Source: Enoplolaimus lenunculus | Lineage: Eukaryota; Nematoda; Enoplea; Enoplida; Thoracostomopsidae | Assembly: GCA_030248215.1 (NCBI GenBank) | Contig: JASANG010001782.1 | Coordinates: forward strand, 176,878-240,877 | Reading direction: 5' to 3' | Length of the DNA: 64,000 bases | In this document: positions 19,515 through 27,236 of the stretch, piece after piece | Position numbering within the stretch: position 1 is the first letter of the stretch | Layout: the number at the start of each line of letters is the position of its first letter | Position numbers and translations under genes: made by a program | The notes under the pieces: model-generated | What the model was told of the DNA's origin: nothing | The model's input: the letters and a program-made list of their open reading frames with translations, nothing else | Database searches by the model: none

Positions 19515-21454
19515 TACTATTATTATTATTGAGATAGCAGCCAGATTCATGTTTAGGTTCAGACCGGGTAGCCGCTATGGTTTTTTGACGCGGACAGTTT
19601 TCGCTAGCCCAATCTCGAGTGGGGCGATTTTTCAGAGGTGTCCCCAGGTTCAACCCGGTGGGATTTACCGAGTGGGAGGGCTTTCAAGGAATGTCCCATG
19701 GTTAAACCAGGGGAAGACAAAAATTGCGAGTTTTTGAAAAAATATTTTTTTACAAAATTTTTTAATTTATTGATGAAAATCTTTACTTAATAAATAATTT
19801 CGAGTTTAAGGCCTTACTTAAACGAAAAAGTAACCGATAAGCATTGCCACTTGCATGTTTGGGCGAATAAGTAACACATTCTCTGTTGCATTGGCACCGC
19901 TCATCCGTTCCACAATTTTCAGATTAAATTGCGAACCCGGAGGGATTTTCCGTGAGGGGGACTTTGGTCTTGTGGCGGGGGCACTCCCCCACCAGTGAAA
20001 CGCCAGACAGTGAGAATCGCACTATATATAGGTATTGACCAACAAAAAATGTCAATTAGAGGTCCTGTGCGGAATGTAGAGTAGTTTAAATTTTCTCTGT
20101 CTTTCTAGTTTTGCTGCAAAAGAACAACGATGGTACTACGTTGCGCCCGGCTGTTCCTAAGCTTCGGTCAAAGTTTCAGGAGAAAACTAACTGCATTCAT
20201 ATTATTCAAAGTTCGTGATCAAATAGCAATTCCAATATTTTCATTATATTGTTTACAAGTGATGCCAGAAGAGATTTGGCTTCTGTTCATTTATGGATTT
20301 TATAACCAGGAAGTCTAGTTACTGACGGTCATGAAAAACCGACCGAAACTTCAAGTATCAATCGAAGATGAGAATTTTAATAAATACCTGATGCGAAGTT
20401 TCAAGAGCTACATATATTGCGATTACATACATACCAGGTCTTTATTCTTAGAAAATATGGTTTTGCAGAAATTCCACAAAAAAATTCATTGTGTGAATTT
20501 AATTTTCATTCATTGTTTGAATACTGTTTGCGGTTGAGAGGATCGCTAATTTGAATATTAAATAAATCCAATGTTTTTCTATTCGAAATCTTTCTTTTTT
20601 AAGAAATAGAAACCACAAACTCAACCGCCTCTAACCGTGAAAAGATTGAATCAGGTAAAGTCAAACTGATTCTTTTGTGGTAATTTCCTTCAGAGCTTGC
20701 GTCTTAGAAAAACAGCCCTTGTGTGCTCGAATACAAAAATATTGTGGTTTCTACTCGTGACTGGTAAATAATAATAATTTATATTTGTTGCAAGTATTCA
20801 TAGCATTATTTTTGGCAAGGGCCCAGTGTTTACGCAAACTATTAATGGTAATCTGATTAACGCCTGCATTTGGTATATATTTCAGACACATTATTAAATA
20901 GCTCGTTTATGAGACGTGCGCAATTCAATTTGGCGTCAAGTCTCACTCGCAAGTTACCTTATAAGCCGCATCGTGGGCCGTTACAACCGTTTGTGGATAC
21001 ACGAAATACACCTCAGCATGGTATGCCACGAATAAGCAAAGTTGAACAGAGACGGTAAGGAATAATGTTTGCATATACATAGTTTGGTGTTCTCAATGAT
21101 TTTTAGCCGCAAATGGATGTCGAACAGTTGACCATAACATGGCATTCACGTCATATCGTGTTCTTGCATTAGGTATTACGGCTTCCCGGAATTGCTTTTG
21201 ATTATAGCATTTTATTGACGTGACATCTGGATTCGGGATAGCATTGCTGCAACAATAATGTATATAGACAATCGCTTCAAATGTCTCGATTTGTATGTTG
21301 TTGTAGATTCTCTTTCTTTACAGTTCAAATCAGTATAAGCAGACGCTTTAAAAAAATTTTGTTTTTCAGTATTTTGGGCCGCGAACAGCATATCGCGAAA
21401 TTGAAAACCGGGCGTGAAAAAACTATAATGGCGAAACGTGGCCTGAAATATTAA
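325..21454 (+). CDS. NUSAP1: NuSAP-like microtubule-binding spindle protein, 5' partial, 10 exons
   Basis: Nucleolar and spindle-associated proteins bind and bundle spindle microtubules. Exons: 325-581, 8012-8087, 8217-8418, 8738-8954, 16447-17169, 17407-17532, 18129-18203, 20109-20210, 20886-21054, 21370-21454. Every junction keeps phase, giving about 677 visible residues. Family marks as I remember them: a KDWNKIHAKEFDKMKSI segment, the short PFEPVVLTPSKLNLNF motif, then near the C-terminus FNLASSLTRKLPYKPHRGPL, and a basic tail ending MAKRGLKY, which parallels the KVLGMRRGL-type end of vertebrate NuSAP. The first exon starts after an acceptor (TTTTCAG, phase 2), so the start codon and any SAP domain lie outside the window. 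The exon 2 donor, exon 3 acceptor and exon 8 donor (GTTCGT) are the least certain. Introns hold a Polinton-type fossil, a LINE and several MITEs. Orthology is inferred from motifs only. Confidence 0.8.
582..1079. other. Intron sequence, nothing recognised
   Basis: AT-rich intron sequence after the 325-581 exon. No open frame of note, repeat pair or RNA-like fold was seen. Confidence 0.6.
1080..1435. mobile_element. hAT-type MITE with GTCCCGGGGCC ends
   Basis: The left end TAGCGATGTCCCGGGGCC pairs with the inverse of the right end, TAGAAATGTCCGCGGGTC. The flanks ATGTATAA and ATGCATAG agree at 6 of 8 bases and look like a decayed 8-bp target duplication. The short AT-rich interior has no coding frame. 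Confidence 0.6.
1467..3215 (+). repeat. Left TIR of Polinton-type fossil with internal repeats
   Basis: The outer 460 bases are a minisatellite-like array of units with GC-rich dyads such as CCCCACTGGTGGGG joined by AATTAATTAC and GCGGTTTTATGAAAAAT spacers. The inner part is an AT-rich block of about 590 bases present twice in tandem (about 2040-2630 and 2631-3210, sharing CACGTTTGAGCAAGCAATGT). The right TIR carries one copy, so the duplication arose on this side after insertion or was lost on the other. Confidence 0.75.
3826..4210 (+). mobile_element. hAT-type MITE, family A, complete
   Basis: A 385-base element begins CAGGGTGCAACCGGAATTCC and ends with the inverse GGTTGCACCCTG. It is flanked by a perfect 8-bp duplication TACATGAG (3818-3825 and 4211-4218). 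CCGGTTCCGG subterminal repeats lie at both ends. It is inserted in the Polinton-type polymerase fossil, so it is younger than that element. Confidence 0.92.
5853..6246. mobile_element. hAT-type MITE, family B, complete
   Basis: A 394-base element begins CAGAGATCGACCGGATAT and ends ATTCGGTCGATCCCTG. The flanks ATATACGT (5845-5852) and GTATACGT (6247-6254) agree at 7 of 8 bases. It is rich in CCGGAACCGG-like subterminal repeats but has different termini from family A. It is also nested in the polymerase fossil. Confidence 0.85.
7305..7970 (-). repeat. Right TIR of Polinton-type fossil
   Basis: Inverse of the left TIR: the AT-rich block (7310-7690, containing CATTGCTTGCTCAAACGTGG) and then the GC-dyad array with CCCCACCGGTG at 7926-7936. 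It ends TCTACT at 7970. Confidence 0.75.
8217..8418 (+). CDS. NUSAP1: NuSAP-like exon with KDWNKIHAKEF segment
   Basis: It encodes FYVAQRNVWKSDRSRLF, then KDWNKIHAKEFDKMKSI and a basic EKKKR run, the segment that resembles the conserved W-x-x-H-x-x-x-F-x-K-M-x-S-I region of NuSAP. The donor GTGATG follows at 8419. The acceptor is uncertain: AG at 8215-8216 or 8218-8219 both keep frame only if the previous exon ends at 8087. Confidence 0.7.
8738..8954 (+). CDS. NUSAP1: NuSAP-like exon with PFEPVVLTP motif
   Basis: Acceptor GTTATAG ends at 8737 and keeps phase 0 from the preceding exon. The alternative AG at 8746-8747 would break the frame. The donor is GTATGA at 8955. It encodes a Ser/Arg-rich stretch and then PFEPVVLTPSKLNLNF. 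If unspliced, the frame stops 7 codons later. Confidence 0.75.
9141..9364. repeat. Possible short inverted-repeat element
   Basis: The left arm (GAATGTGCA, then TTGCGTTTGCTCC and TTTAGAGGGG) pairs imperfectly with the right arm read inversely (GAATGCACGTG, then GTTGCGTTTTTACC and TTTAGAGGGGG). No clear target duplication was seen. It lies in the NuSAP intron between 8954 and 16447. Confidence 0.35.
9757..10234 (+). repeat. Left part of nested hAT-type MITEs, split by the LINE
   Basis: GTGCGACCGGATATTAATTT near 9763 matches the family B left end at 5853. Further right, ATCGATGGTAGGTTTTGC and TAATGAAAATCTAAAAT match the family A body (compare 54360-54405). The sequence then breaks abruptly into the LINE, so a family A copy seems to lie inside a family B copy. 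Confidence 0.65.
10320..14507 (+). CDS. LINE polyprotein: 2A, PHD-like finger, AP endonuclease, RT, RNase H, zinc knuckle
   Basis: The first in-frame ATG is at 10320, giving 1395 aa; the frame is open from 10248. Domains from that Met: 2A motif GDVEPNPGP at residues 29-37; PHD-like finger (CAVC...CIKC...H...C...CMAC) about 45-95; AP endonuclease about 125-360 with QWNCKG, LLQES, GDFNAH and SDHYPI; reverse transcriptase about 560-860 with the FADDLALW active site; RNase H about 1120-1260 with YTDGS, FRAEL, CTDSRS and NDTADRL (the D-E-D-D set present); and a C-terminal CDRCG...H...C finger. Predicted skipping at NPG/P would release a 36-residue leader. RNase H plus the N-terminal PHD/2A points to the I/Ingi group; I cannot settle the exact clade. 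All catalytic residues I checked are present. Confidence 0.9.
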   Translation: MYGESGPVGFLMEGPGNPAYWGLLLMQAGDVEPNPGPPPILHPCAVCHRKVAAGFLAIKCIKCCLWVHSRCSNLRPAQIRSMPPNNWSCMACTNRPTQPTAATATSRRTHHQNAPQRPCRSKCTSKWQLNVLQWNCKGLNGVQRKVELTKILHEKNIDIALLQESNLRPNTNFNTAGYSVVRTDRTTGRGQAGVLGGGIVSLVRSGIQHTVIPDDMRAPRDTTTDVHAIDLHFKAQTIRLVNVYVPPIANSAADTRTQAFDPEFLPSQWYAFICGDFNAHSTLWDNFQPENAVGKLLDDWASNHNLVSLNDGRPTFKSSSVPDFCFANARWLNRSRWCTLSDLHGSDHYPIFGIIDLQHAKDLPQPRKTLCYTKADWASFQSQIAAKIGNMDIGSFKSVDALNSCLTSIIVEAARASIPSGSSGTRKPWWNPEVDAAVKQRYRLLVATKAPTATAADHREYTRACLVVKSVITKAKRDAWMSFASSLDARSNTSKVWKTIRSLDGSSSLVPEGKSLVVNGKLVTNPATKAYKFCQMYAAVSRVIGSTQEDKATSKQVKKALDQPCSCEMCCEFTRQELKVALRNLRNTACGKDGIHNAMLRNLPEAGKQVLLHLFNKVWTSGVTPSAWRRSVIVPIPKKGKDPSDLASHRPISLTSCLGKALERMVKERASYWLEEKGVFNDLQAGFRSLRSTEDQVLRITQRIGDELNDNSGLARKGRRTLMVLIDFSRAFDKVWHTGLIWKMLNMNLPRCLIRWVRSFLSDRMSAVKFEGQVSRYLKFHGGVPQGGVMSPILFLFYINDITKGLPVGVEASLFADDLALWTSATSPAEAEVKMQAALRSLEQWAQRWKMEISPTKCEATLFTKWNTQRSWRPNLKIAGTSIPFNPTPSFLGVTFDQSLTFKHHATKLVNKLNPRVNVLKCLAGKTWGCAKEDLRLVYQAYIASAMEYGAAAWMPMLSMTNQERLQVLQNKGARAITGCTMSTNRILLLNEAGLVPVDIRAKMKASSAYEHAQRVPDSNPVKKVAKQRVRQRLASITSWREAGARTALECGLENPEDPHVCPPREPLVPGAGIAPWAMPKNISISADLAIPTRKSDRPEVRQFAAMETMSRLGHFDAVIYTDGSVTNGVGSGGSGVHVVKSEGTVLNLSYAAGKFGSSFRAELTALDKALSLIVNREAQGKSLICTDSRSAVQRLMSCPSTVRFQLEKEIWAKLAAIGMLNDYSVHIQWIPSHCSIPGNDTADRLANAGRLLSNDGVPIDYDTATALCKRHILLTEWKPRLVHHRQPRGLRPPPTRDKEADLSRRCRVVLAQLRANGKCPLLKAYLHEIGVIEDSSCDRCGDPVDDIRHLLWSCPHGDPHRHELPSQSLDVLWDNPQEVIRFLQSCGRLPAPTA
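10407..10430 (+). promoter_or_regulatory. 2A ribosome-skipping signal in LINE leader
   Basis: It encodes DVEPNPGP, an exact D-V/I-E-x-N-P-G-P signature preceded by WGLLLMQAG. In known 2A sequences the ribosome fails to join Gly and Pro and continues, so two products come from one frame. 2A peptides are documented in trypanosome L1Tc and in several animal non-LTR retrotransposons. Activity here is inferred. Confidence 0.85.
14541..14612 (+). repeat. Right part of family A MITE, beyond the LINE
   Basis: TTGCCGGTTCTGTTTCCGG, TTTTTTCAAATTCC and GTAATTCCGGTCGCAACCTG match the family A right end (compare 54470-54554). It is the other half of the copy that starts left of the LINE. Confidence 0.75.
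14635..14753 (+). repeat. Right part of family B MITE
   Basis: ACCACAACCGTAAATATCCG through CCGGATATCCGGACACATTCTG matches the family B right half at 6130-6246. It probably pairs with the family B left end near 9757. Confidence 0.6.
14754..15929. other. Intron sequence with one solo MITE end
   Basis: CAGGGTGCAACCGGATTTAA at 14797 is a family A-like left end without a visible partner. The rest is AT-rich. Two short open frames (15143-15487 and 15205-15405) lack codon bias, splice context or recognisable motifs and are not called. Confidence 0.5.
15930..16023 (+). repeat. End fragment of hAT family C (GAGACC-rich)
   Basis: CGGTAACGGTCAAAAATTG, repeated GACCGAGACC and the terminus GACCGCACATACCTG match the inverse of the left end at 18291. 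Only about 95 bases remain. Confidence 0.7.
16447..17169 (+). CDS. NUSAP1: NuSAP-like large internal exon
   Basis: A 723-base exon starts after TTCTTTAG and ends at donor GTGAGT. It encodes 241 residues rich in Ser, Thr, Lys and Arg with no predicted fold: VERPKRSG, GRKTRRSKA and NKRKRTDS basic patches that could act as nuclear localisation or microtubule-contact segments. Low complexity makes homology hard to see, but phase fits both neighbours. Confidence 0.75.
18291..19050. mobile_element. hAT family C element, internally deleted
   Basis: It starts CAGGGGTGGACGGTCTCGG and ends with the inverse pattern GAGACCGGCACCGCCCATCCC. Both ends carry CGGTCTCGGTC subterminal repeats. A target duplication is not clear. 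It carries a piece of hAT transposase on the - strand, so it is a deletion derivative rather than an unrelated MITE. It lies in the NuSAP intron between 18203 and 20109. Confidence 0.8.
18840..18901 (-). pseudogene. Remnant of hAT transposase C-terminal dimerisation region
   Basis: Read on the - strand this gives FMRISPTNTDSERLWST, matching the hAT C-terminal S-x-x-x-S-E-R-x-F/W-S pattern. The same fragment is kept in the family C copy at 48725-48793. Only about 20 codons are recognisable. Confidence 0.75.
19424..19530. repeat. (TTA)n with a (TTG)n core, trinucleotide microsatellite
   Basis: About 35 trinucleotide units, mostly ATT with five or six GTT units inside. The poly-Leu/Ile/Val open frames across it are an artefact of the repeat. 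Confidence 0.95.
19531..20108. other. Intron sequence, degraded repeat
   Basis: CGCTAGCCCAATCTCGAGTG at 19603 recurs in diverged form at 37849, followed in both by a GGTCCC-like or GTCCCC segment. This indicates a dispersed repeat whose ends I could not fix. No gene is seen. Confidence 0.4.
20886..21054 (+). CDS. NUSAP1: NuSAP-like exon with conserved C-terminal box
   Basis: Acceptor TATTTCAG ends at 20885 and donor GTAAGG starts at 21055. It encodes FNLASSLTRKLPYKPHRGPL followed by QPFVDTRNTP. This is the strongest family mark, matching the F-x-L-x-x-S-L-x-x-x-L-x-Y-x-P-H-x-G-x-L-x-P pattern of the NuSAP C-terminal region. An alternative donor at 21020 exists but would lose the in-frame join to the last exon. 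Confidence 0.82.
21370..21454 (+). CDS. NUSAP1: NuSAP-like terminal exon
   Basis: Acceptor GTTTTTCAG ends at 21369. It encodes ILGREQHIAKLKTGREK and TIMAKRGLKY before TAA at 21452-21454. The Lys/Arg-rich helix and short RGL-type end match the family tail. No canonical AATAAA is obvious in the next 100 bases. Confidence 0.8.
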
Positions 21455-21859
21455 TCAGTGTACAATAACTAATTTATAATGTGTAATGCATAGGTAAATA
21501 TAACAGTATTTTGTTGTACCATGTCTGTTTATTGATTCCTCAAATCAAGGAGTTTTGTATTTGAACTTCGTATTTTATTTGCTAACCGTAGCGTTGGTAC
21601 TTGGCATTTTTCGCGATCACTGTTTTCAAACGTTTTTTAGCTACTAAGGGCTATAAAACGCTGCACCTGTAACGGAAATAACAACTTATAGTAACTGGTT
21701 GATTTTAACAACAGCAAAATATGTACATCTGTATTGGAACGCCCATGTAATATGTAATTTAGGCAGCGGGCAGCGTTCAAGCTTTTGTTTACATGTGTTT
21801 TGCTATAACGTAGAAAGAAAGTATGCAAATTAATATTTATGAAGCTGTATCATAGTGAA

Positions 21860-21906
21860 CTAGAAAAAATGCTCAGCACTTGAGCAACAAGGGATATGTT
21901 TCATAT
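21860..21906 (-). repeat. Helitron-like terminus (hairpin then CTAG)
   Basis: On the - strand this reads a GCTCAAGTGCTGAGC hairpin, ATTTTTT and then CTAG followed by T. It matches the ends at 42449, 44091, 57247 and 59862. The rest of the element was not resolved. Confidence 0.5.
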
Positions 21907-22426
21907 TCCTATTAAAAGTACGGTAAACTAGATCAGCGCATTCGTTTGATGTAACCTGGAAAAGTATTAAGAAACAATAGCGTCCAAAATCATGTTAAAT
22001 ATTAATTTTTCTGAAACATATTGCGGACAGCAAATCTATTTATAACTTTAATGTTTTTGACAGGATTTGTTAGGAATTTTCAGAAATTTCTTTGGGGCCC
22101 AGAGACATGGCTGAGGTATACCGCTCTTTGATTTTGCCAGGTTAATCGATGTTGTCAGAATACGGTGCGATTTGTGAGCTTCTATAGTCGTGACTATGCA
22201 GTGAAACAGATAACTCGGGTGGGAAATGCGCATTTATAGAATTTGTCACTAAGGTCAAAAACCGAGTAAACCAGCTATTATGTCGCCACACAATGCTCTT
22301 ATGAAATAATTAACTATGGTAATACAAAGCCATAGGTAAATTTAGTACGTTCCTGTGGAGAACTTCAATATACATTCATGGATTCCAAGCTAAATCTGTC
22401 TACATTTCAGAAATTATAAATATTCA

Positions 22427-22562
22427 ACGGATAATTGCAGTACCGGATACGTATATATCAGTACCGAAGGGTGGTGGAGCGTGGGTTAAAAATAAATAAC
22501 AGTCCGTAACTGAATACCAAGGGGGGTACCCTCTGGAGAGGCCAAATAAGTATTATATTATA
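22427..22562 (+). repeat. Dispersed repeat, copy 1
   Basis: CAACGGATAATTGCAGTACC, GTGGGTTAAAAATAAATAAC and GGAGAGGCCAAATAAGTATT recur in inverse orientation at 61180-61345. No coding content; family unknown. Confidence 0.7.
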
Positions 22563-24730
22563 CGAAAGTTATACATCTACAAAAATATAAAGCGGATGTT
22601 TCGAACATAGCTAGCGTTGTATAAAGGGATCGGAACCAGGCAAAAATAACACTGACGCGACCAAAATTTGACAATTATGGTTGAAAATGTTGCAGCCACG
22701 TGTTCCGCGTATCCCTGCACATTGTATAGAAACAATTTTTTAAAAACTACTTTGGCGATTGAATAAATCTATGTTTTTCGGTATTTAAATACAGGAAGTT
22801 ACGTTATTTTTGTGCTTATAGTTAGTTTGTTGCAAATCACGAAATAATCCAGTTCTGGAGAACTGGTGTTGATGTAACATCTTTTCAAAATTTTTGACTT
22901 TTTTGAAACCGTACACCTTTTATTTAACTGTTCAGGATAGCTATTTTTATTGAAAGTATCTTCTACTAATTTCCGTAAAGAATTGCAGCTTCTGTATGAG
23001 CTCCTGAGAAGCTTCCTCCGATTTTAATTGTAGGACCCTTCGGTTTTCGCATTTTCTATTTTTGACTTCACCGTGTTAACACGAGAAATATCATTTGCAT
23101 ATGCTTTTCCTTATAGATACAAATACACTATGATTTGCAATGTATTACATTAAAATAGATTAACATATCTTTTGAGGTACACTGGACAAAGTTAAGTAAA
23201 GTTATAAGTGTCAAGAAAATATCTGAAGTTCTCGTGTTCTGGTGCCTGCGGTATTGAGTTAGATGGATGTGTGTTGAGCAAGTATCTTGCACCGGGTTAA
23301 CTAGGTATTAGCGTTCAGAAGTACGATATTATACATGTTAGATACTTCTCTTTTTTATGTTCAGCTTAATAAGCTGAAAATAGCTTGGTAATGTTATATA
23401 TAATCCGAAAGGTCAAGACTGTTGCATTTTACTTACAATACAAAAAATTGATTTGACACATGTAGTAAAAACTCAGATACCACATTGAAATTATTGATTG
23501 TGTTGAGCAAAATTTTAGTTTTAGTGAGTAATGAGCATTAATTGATCCATGAGACAAAAAACCATGTTTTGGAATCAAACTACGCAAAAATAAATGTTGC
23601 CAGATACCTACCTGACACGTCTTATGAACCTTTCGTTTCAATCCTGTGCTGTTCAATGTTGCTTGTACATTCTAAGTTACTTAATGCATGCTTTTGAAGC
23701 CTTTCAGGGTACCTGACAAATTGCTTGCACGAAGTACTCGTCTCATTGACCCTTTTGAGGGGCTGCTTGTTATGAATAATCGACATGTATAATTTAGCCA
23801 TATAAGGCAGGCTGAAATAGTTCCTCTTAATATGATATTTCGGTCTATATTTCTTGTATAAATTTGTTAGAGAACATGATATGGGGTCTAATTTTATGTA
23901 TATATTTTATATTCACCGGCCGATTGCTTGACACTATCATTGTTTGCTGTGACGTGTTTGAATAAACTCATTAGTATTGCACCGGCGGTGTTTGGTTGTG
24001 GCCGAAGACGTGCTTATTTAACACGTTCACAACAATTGGTACCAGTGCAATTTCTGATTGGAAGGAAATTTGGTTCGTTTTACAGCAACCCTTAATTAGT
24101 AAGAGCCAATAAGCTATTGCAGAACTAGCATAACCCACGGGTGGGTTATATGAACTATACTCGATGAGTCAACTATTTGCACATTTTTGTCGCTCACACG
24201 TTACCATACGTGCAAAAAGGCTAGGTATACTGTTATTGCGTAACTGTGCGCGGAAATTTTATCTTAAAATATATGTTCGCATAGAGTTTATTGGATTGAC
24301 GGACAGAGTTGCGTCAACTGTCGGACTTTGTCGTTACAGTCTAAAAGGTGTCGCCGGAAAGCGCTAAATAAGATAATTAAGTTACTGCGTTATTTTGTTA
24401 CTTTTTGCATGTTCGCAACATTTCCCGCCAAAATTTGAATTTTATCGCCAAAATATTTCCTGCCAAACTTTGAATTTCCCCGCTAAGGTGTCCCTAATGT
24501 GTCTGTCATATAAAAATATTGTCCACTGCACTGCTTTTCAAACATTTCAATGTCATATACACAGTGTCACTGCAAAACAGTCTTGTCCGGATAGAGTTTC
24601 CGTGAAACTCTGATGTGGATGTCCGCGAATGGCGGTCATGCTATTGGAAAATGAAGGGTTTTGGTAAAACATAAGCCGGACAAGCTATTGAATTACCTTT
24701 GCGAGAGAACATTTTGTGTGCCGAGTGTAC

Positions 24731-24879
24731 GGTCCCATGTATAGAACAGGGCTGGATCGTTTTCCGGAGGGGCTATAAAAGAGTTAGTTTAAGCTTTAGA
24801 CTAGGAATAAGGTCATCCATACGCTTAGGCTTAGGAATATGCTTATACTACTGTTCCGGCCCTGTTCTATACATTGGCC
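24731..24879. mobile_element. Small TIR element, GGCC-ATGT family
   Basis: It starts GGTCCCATGTATAGAACAGG and ends with the inverse CCTGTTCTATACATTGGCC. The interior has CTTAGGCTTAGGAATATGC. The flanks GAGTGTAC and AGTGCACG share AGTG-AC only, so a target duplication is uncertain. It belongs with 25545-25710, 43415-43518, 61537-62407 and 63429-63479. Confidence 0.8.
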
Positions 24880-25544
24880 AGTGCACGTATGGTAGCGTGT
24901 GAGTGACATTAACTCCTCGATTGTATCCATTCGTGGGATACAAATAAACAGCGCATATTTTTAAGTGCAGCAGAAAACTAACAGCAAAGCAGTCCTCGTA
25001 AAGATTATGGTCGGAACGTTCTCTCCGGGACTGCAATAGAGTAAGCTTTGGACTAACTTTTTGCTTACGCTGAGCCTTATTAGTCTAAAACACCAGATTA
25101 TTACCTAGTGTTGTGCACTGGCCAGTTCCGGCCATAGTAGTTGCTTGTTTTTATAGAAAAGTAAAACATAGTGAGGTCATAAGTTTCATATTTTTAATCA
25201 TTGAGATTTTGACTTTAAACTTCAAGCAGAAATCTGAAATGTTGTCACTGTTTAAATATGGTCAATGTTCAAATTAAATCCACTAGTTAAAACTATGATT
25301 TTAGACAGCTCCACTGGTGATATAAAGCGCTTCAGGTGATCTGGGTGCCATTGCCTTTTATAAAAATTGTGAATTCTTGCACTAGAACATATATACAGAA
25401 ATTTTCTGGATAATAATGTACTTAATCAGATTATAACTCAGATTTTCTCATGGATCAATGAGGATTTTGAAAATTAAAAATTTTATAGCTATGTTCAAAA
25501 TAAAGTTTAGGTTATGTTTAAGTCTTGCTTGTGATAGCTACGAA

Positions 25545-25710
25545 GGCCCATGTTACTTTAAGGGGCGTCCAGGTTTCTGGTGGGTCTATAAAAGAGTAGG
25601 TTTAGATCCTATGATTGCATTTTTGCTAAGGCTTAGGAACACATTTTGGCAACGCTTAGGCTTAAGAATACGCTTAATCTACTGTTACGCCCCTTAAAGT
25701 AACATTGGCC
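25545..25710. mobile_element. Small TIR element, GGCC-ATGT family
   Basis: It starts GGCCCATGTTACTTTAAGG and ends with the inverse CCTTAAAGTAACATTGGCC: an inverted pair of about 20 bases with one bulge. The interior TTAGGCTTAAGAATACGCTT matches the copy at 24731. The middle of the TIR differs (TTACTTTAAGG versus ATAGAACAGG), so these are two subfamilies. Confidence 0.85.
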
Positions 25711-25724
25711 GTTCATTCAAACGT

Positions 25725-26660
25725 GTGTTATTGAGCGAAGCGAAACTCCGAGCCAAGCTCGGAGTTTCGCGAAGCGTTTTATGTTTTTTACTTGGGGGTC
25801 GAAAGGTGGATGTCCGTCCGAAAAGAATCTCAGGAACGGCTGAACCGATTTTGATAAACTTTTTTTGTTTGAAAGCCAATTATTCTGGGGTGTTAACCTC
25901 GCATTAGGGTTTTAAAATTTTAAGCCGTTTATTAGCTACAGGCTAATTTGCATAATTAGTTTAGCCTAAATTAGGACTTTCCACAATATTTTACTAATTA
26001 TTACAGTTAGAAGCAATCTAATTTTAGCATTGAAGGGTTTCTGGGTGCGAGGAATCTGCGTAGACTGTTTACAAACCTCCAAAACCGATAATTCAGCAGT
26101 TAGCTAATAGATTATTTGCATATTAGCATAGTTTATATGCCTAAATTAGGACTTTTTCCAATATTTCACTAATTATTAAGGTTAAAAGCAATATAATTTT
26201 AGCACTAAAGGGGTTTTTGGTGCGAGGAATTTGAATAAATAGTTTACAAACATCCAAAACCGATCATTGAAGAGTTAGCTAATAGCTAATTTGCATATTA
26301 GCTTAATTGACAAGACAAAACTAGGACTTTTTAAATTATTTCAATAATTAGGGTTTACTGAAGGTTTTTGGGTGCGAAGAATCAGAATAAATTGTTTACA
26401 AACCTCCAAAACCGATAATTGAATAGTTAGCTAATAACTAATTTGCATATTAGCTTAATTGACAAAACAAAATTAGGACTTTTTAAATTATTCCAAAAAT
26501 TATTAGAGTGGCTGAAGGGTTTTTGGGTGCGATGAATTTGAATAAATAGTTTACAAACATCCAAAACCGATAATTGAATAGTTAGCTAATTTGCATTTTA
26601 GCTTAATTTCTTACGTGCGTTCGAGCTTCGCTCAATAAATGTAGTCCCACTACGACTGGT
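25725..26660 (+). mobile_element. Tandem-unit repeat element with GAGCGAAGC ends
   Basis: The ends are TTATTGAGCGAAGC and the inverse GCTTCGCTCAATAAA. After a head with GAACGGCTGAACCGATTTTG, about five units of roughly 120-165 bases follow, each with TTTGGGTGCGA, CAAACCTCCAAAACCGAT and AGCTAATTTGCATATTAGC. The tail is GTAGTCCCACTACGACTGG. It is an inverse copy of 52193-53312. Non-coding; superfamily unknown. Confidence 0.8.
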
Positions 26661-26789
26661 TCAGTGTTTATTTTTAAACTGGGGTAATTTTAATGTCAAA
26701 ATTACCCAAATTCAAAAAACGGCTTAGATTATTGTTTACAAGCAACTAATTTAACGTGATTTCGGCTGAATGAATTTTGTCATTTTTTG

Positions 26790-27236
26790 CAGTGCATATT
26801 TTTTGCACGGGTATACCTGCGGGTAAAAAAATTTTTTGCGTGGGTACAGCGCGGGTACATCCTTTCCCACTTCCCACTCTGATTGGGACAACTGAGACAT
26901 CTATGCAACCAGAAGTTTTTGGCGCTGGAAATAGTAATAACTGGAAATTGTGCGGTACTGATGACGTTTAAGGTTTGCGCAATAGGCGCGGCCACCAAGA
27001 GTTTAGTGCTGATGTTGAATTCGTTGCTGCTGCAGCTTAGCCAAAAGAACAACTTCTAATTTATTCAGAATATTTATTATATAAGTACGTGTAGGGTGCA
27101 ACCCGAGTTGAAGGATACCGGAGCCGGAGAAGTTAAATTGAGCAGGTAAAATATATAACAATTTGGTAAATTTAACAAACATTTTGTGACGTGTAAAAAA
27201 TTTGGTTTTCTCCTAAAATCTGTGCGAAAAGTTAAA
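26790..27236 (+). repeat. Dispersed repeat flanking the 27237-29955 island, left copy
   Basis: It contains GCGCGGGTACATCC and CCCACTCTGATTGGGACAAC, then TTTAGTGCTGATGTTGAATTC, CCAAAAGAACAACTTC and GGTGCAACCCGAGTTGAAGG. The same blocks recur at 29957-30440. The GGGTGCAACC motif resembles a MITE end. Confidence 0.7.

Larger units (their letters stand above)
21455..24730. other. Intergenic DNA downstream of the NuSAP-like gene
   Basis: AT-rich, with no open frame above 80 codons and no splice-supported exons. It holds a Helitron-like terminus at 21860 and a dispersed repeat at 22427-22562. Nothing else is recognised. Confidence 0.5.

Noticed and set aside
19221-19737. Poly-Ile/Val and poly-Leu open frames
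   Set aside because: They are produced by the trinucleotide microsatellite.
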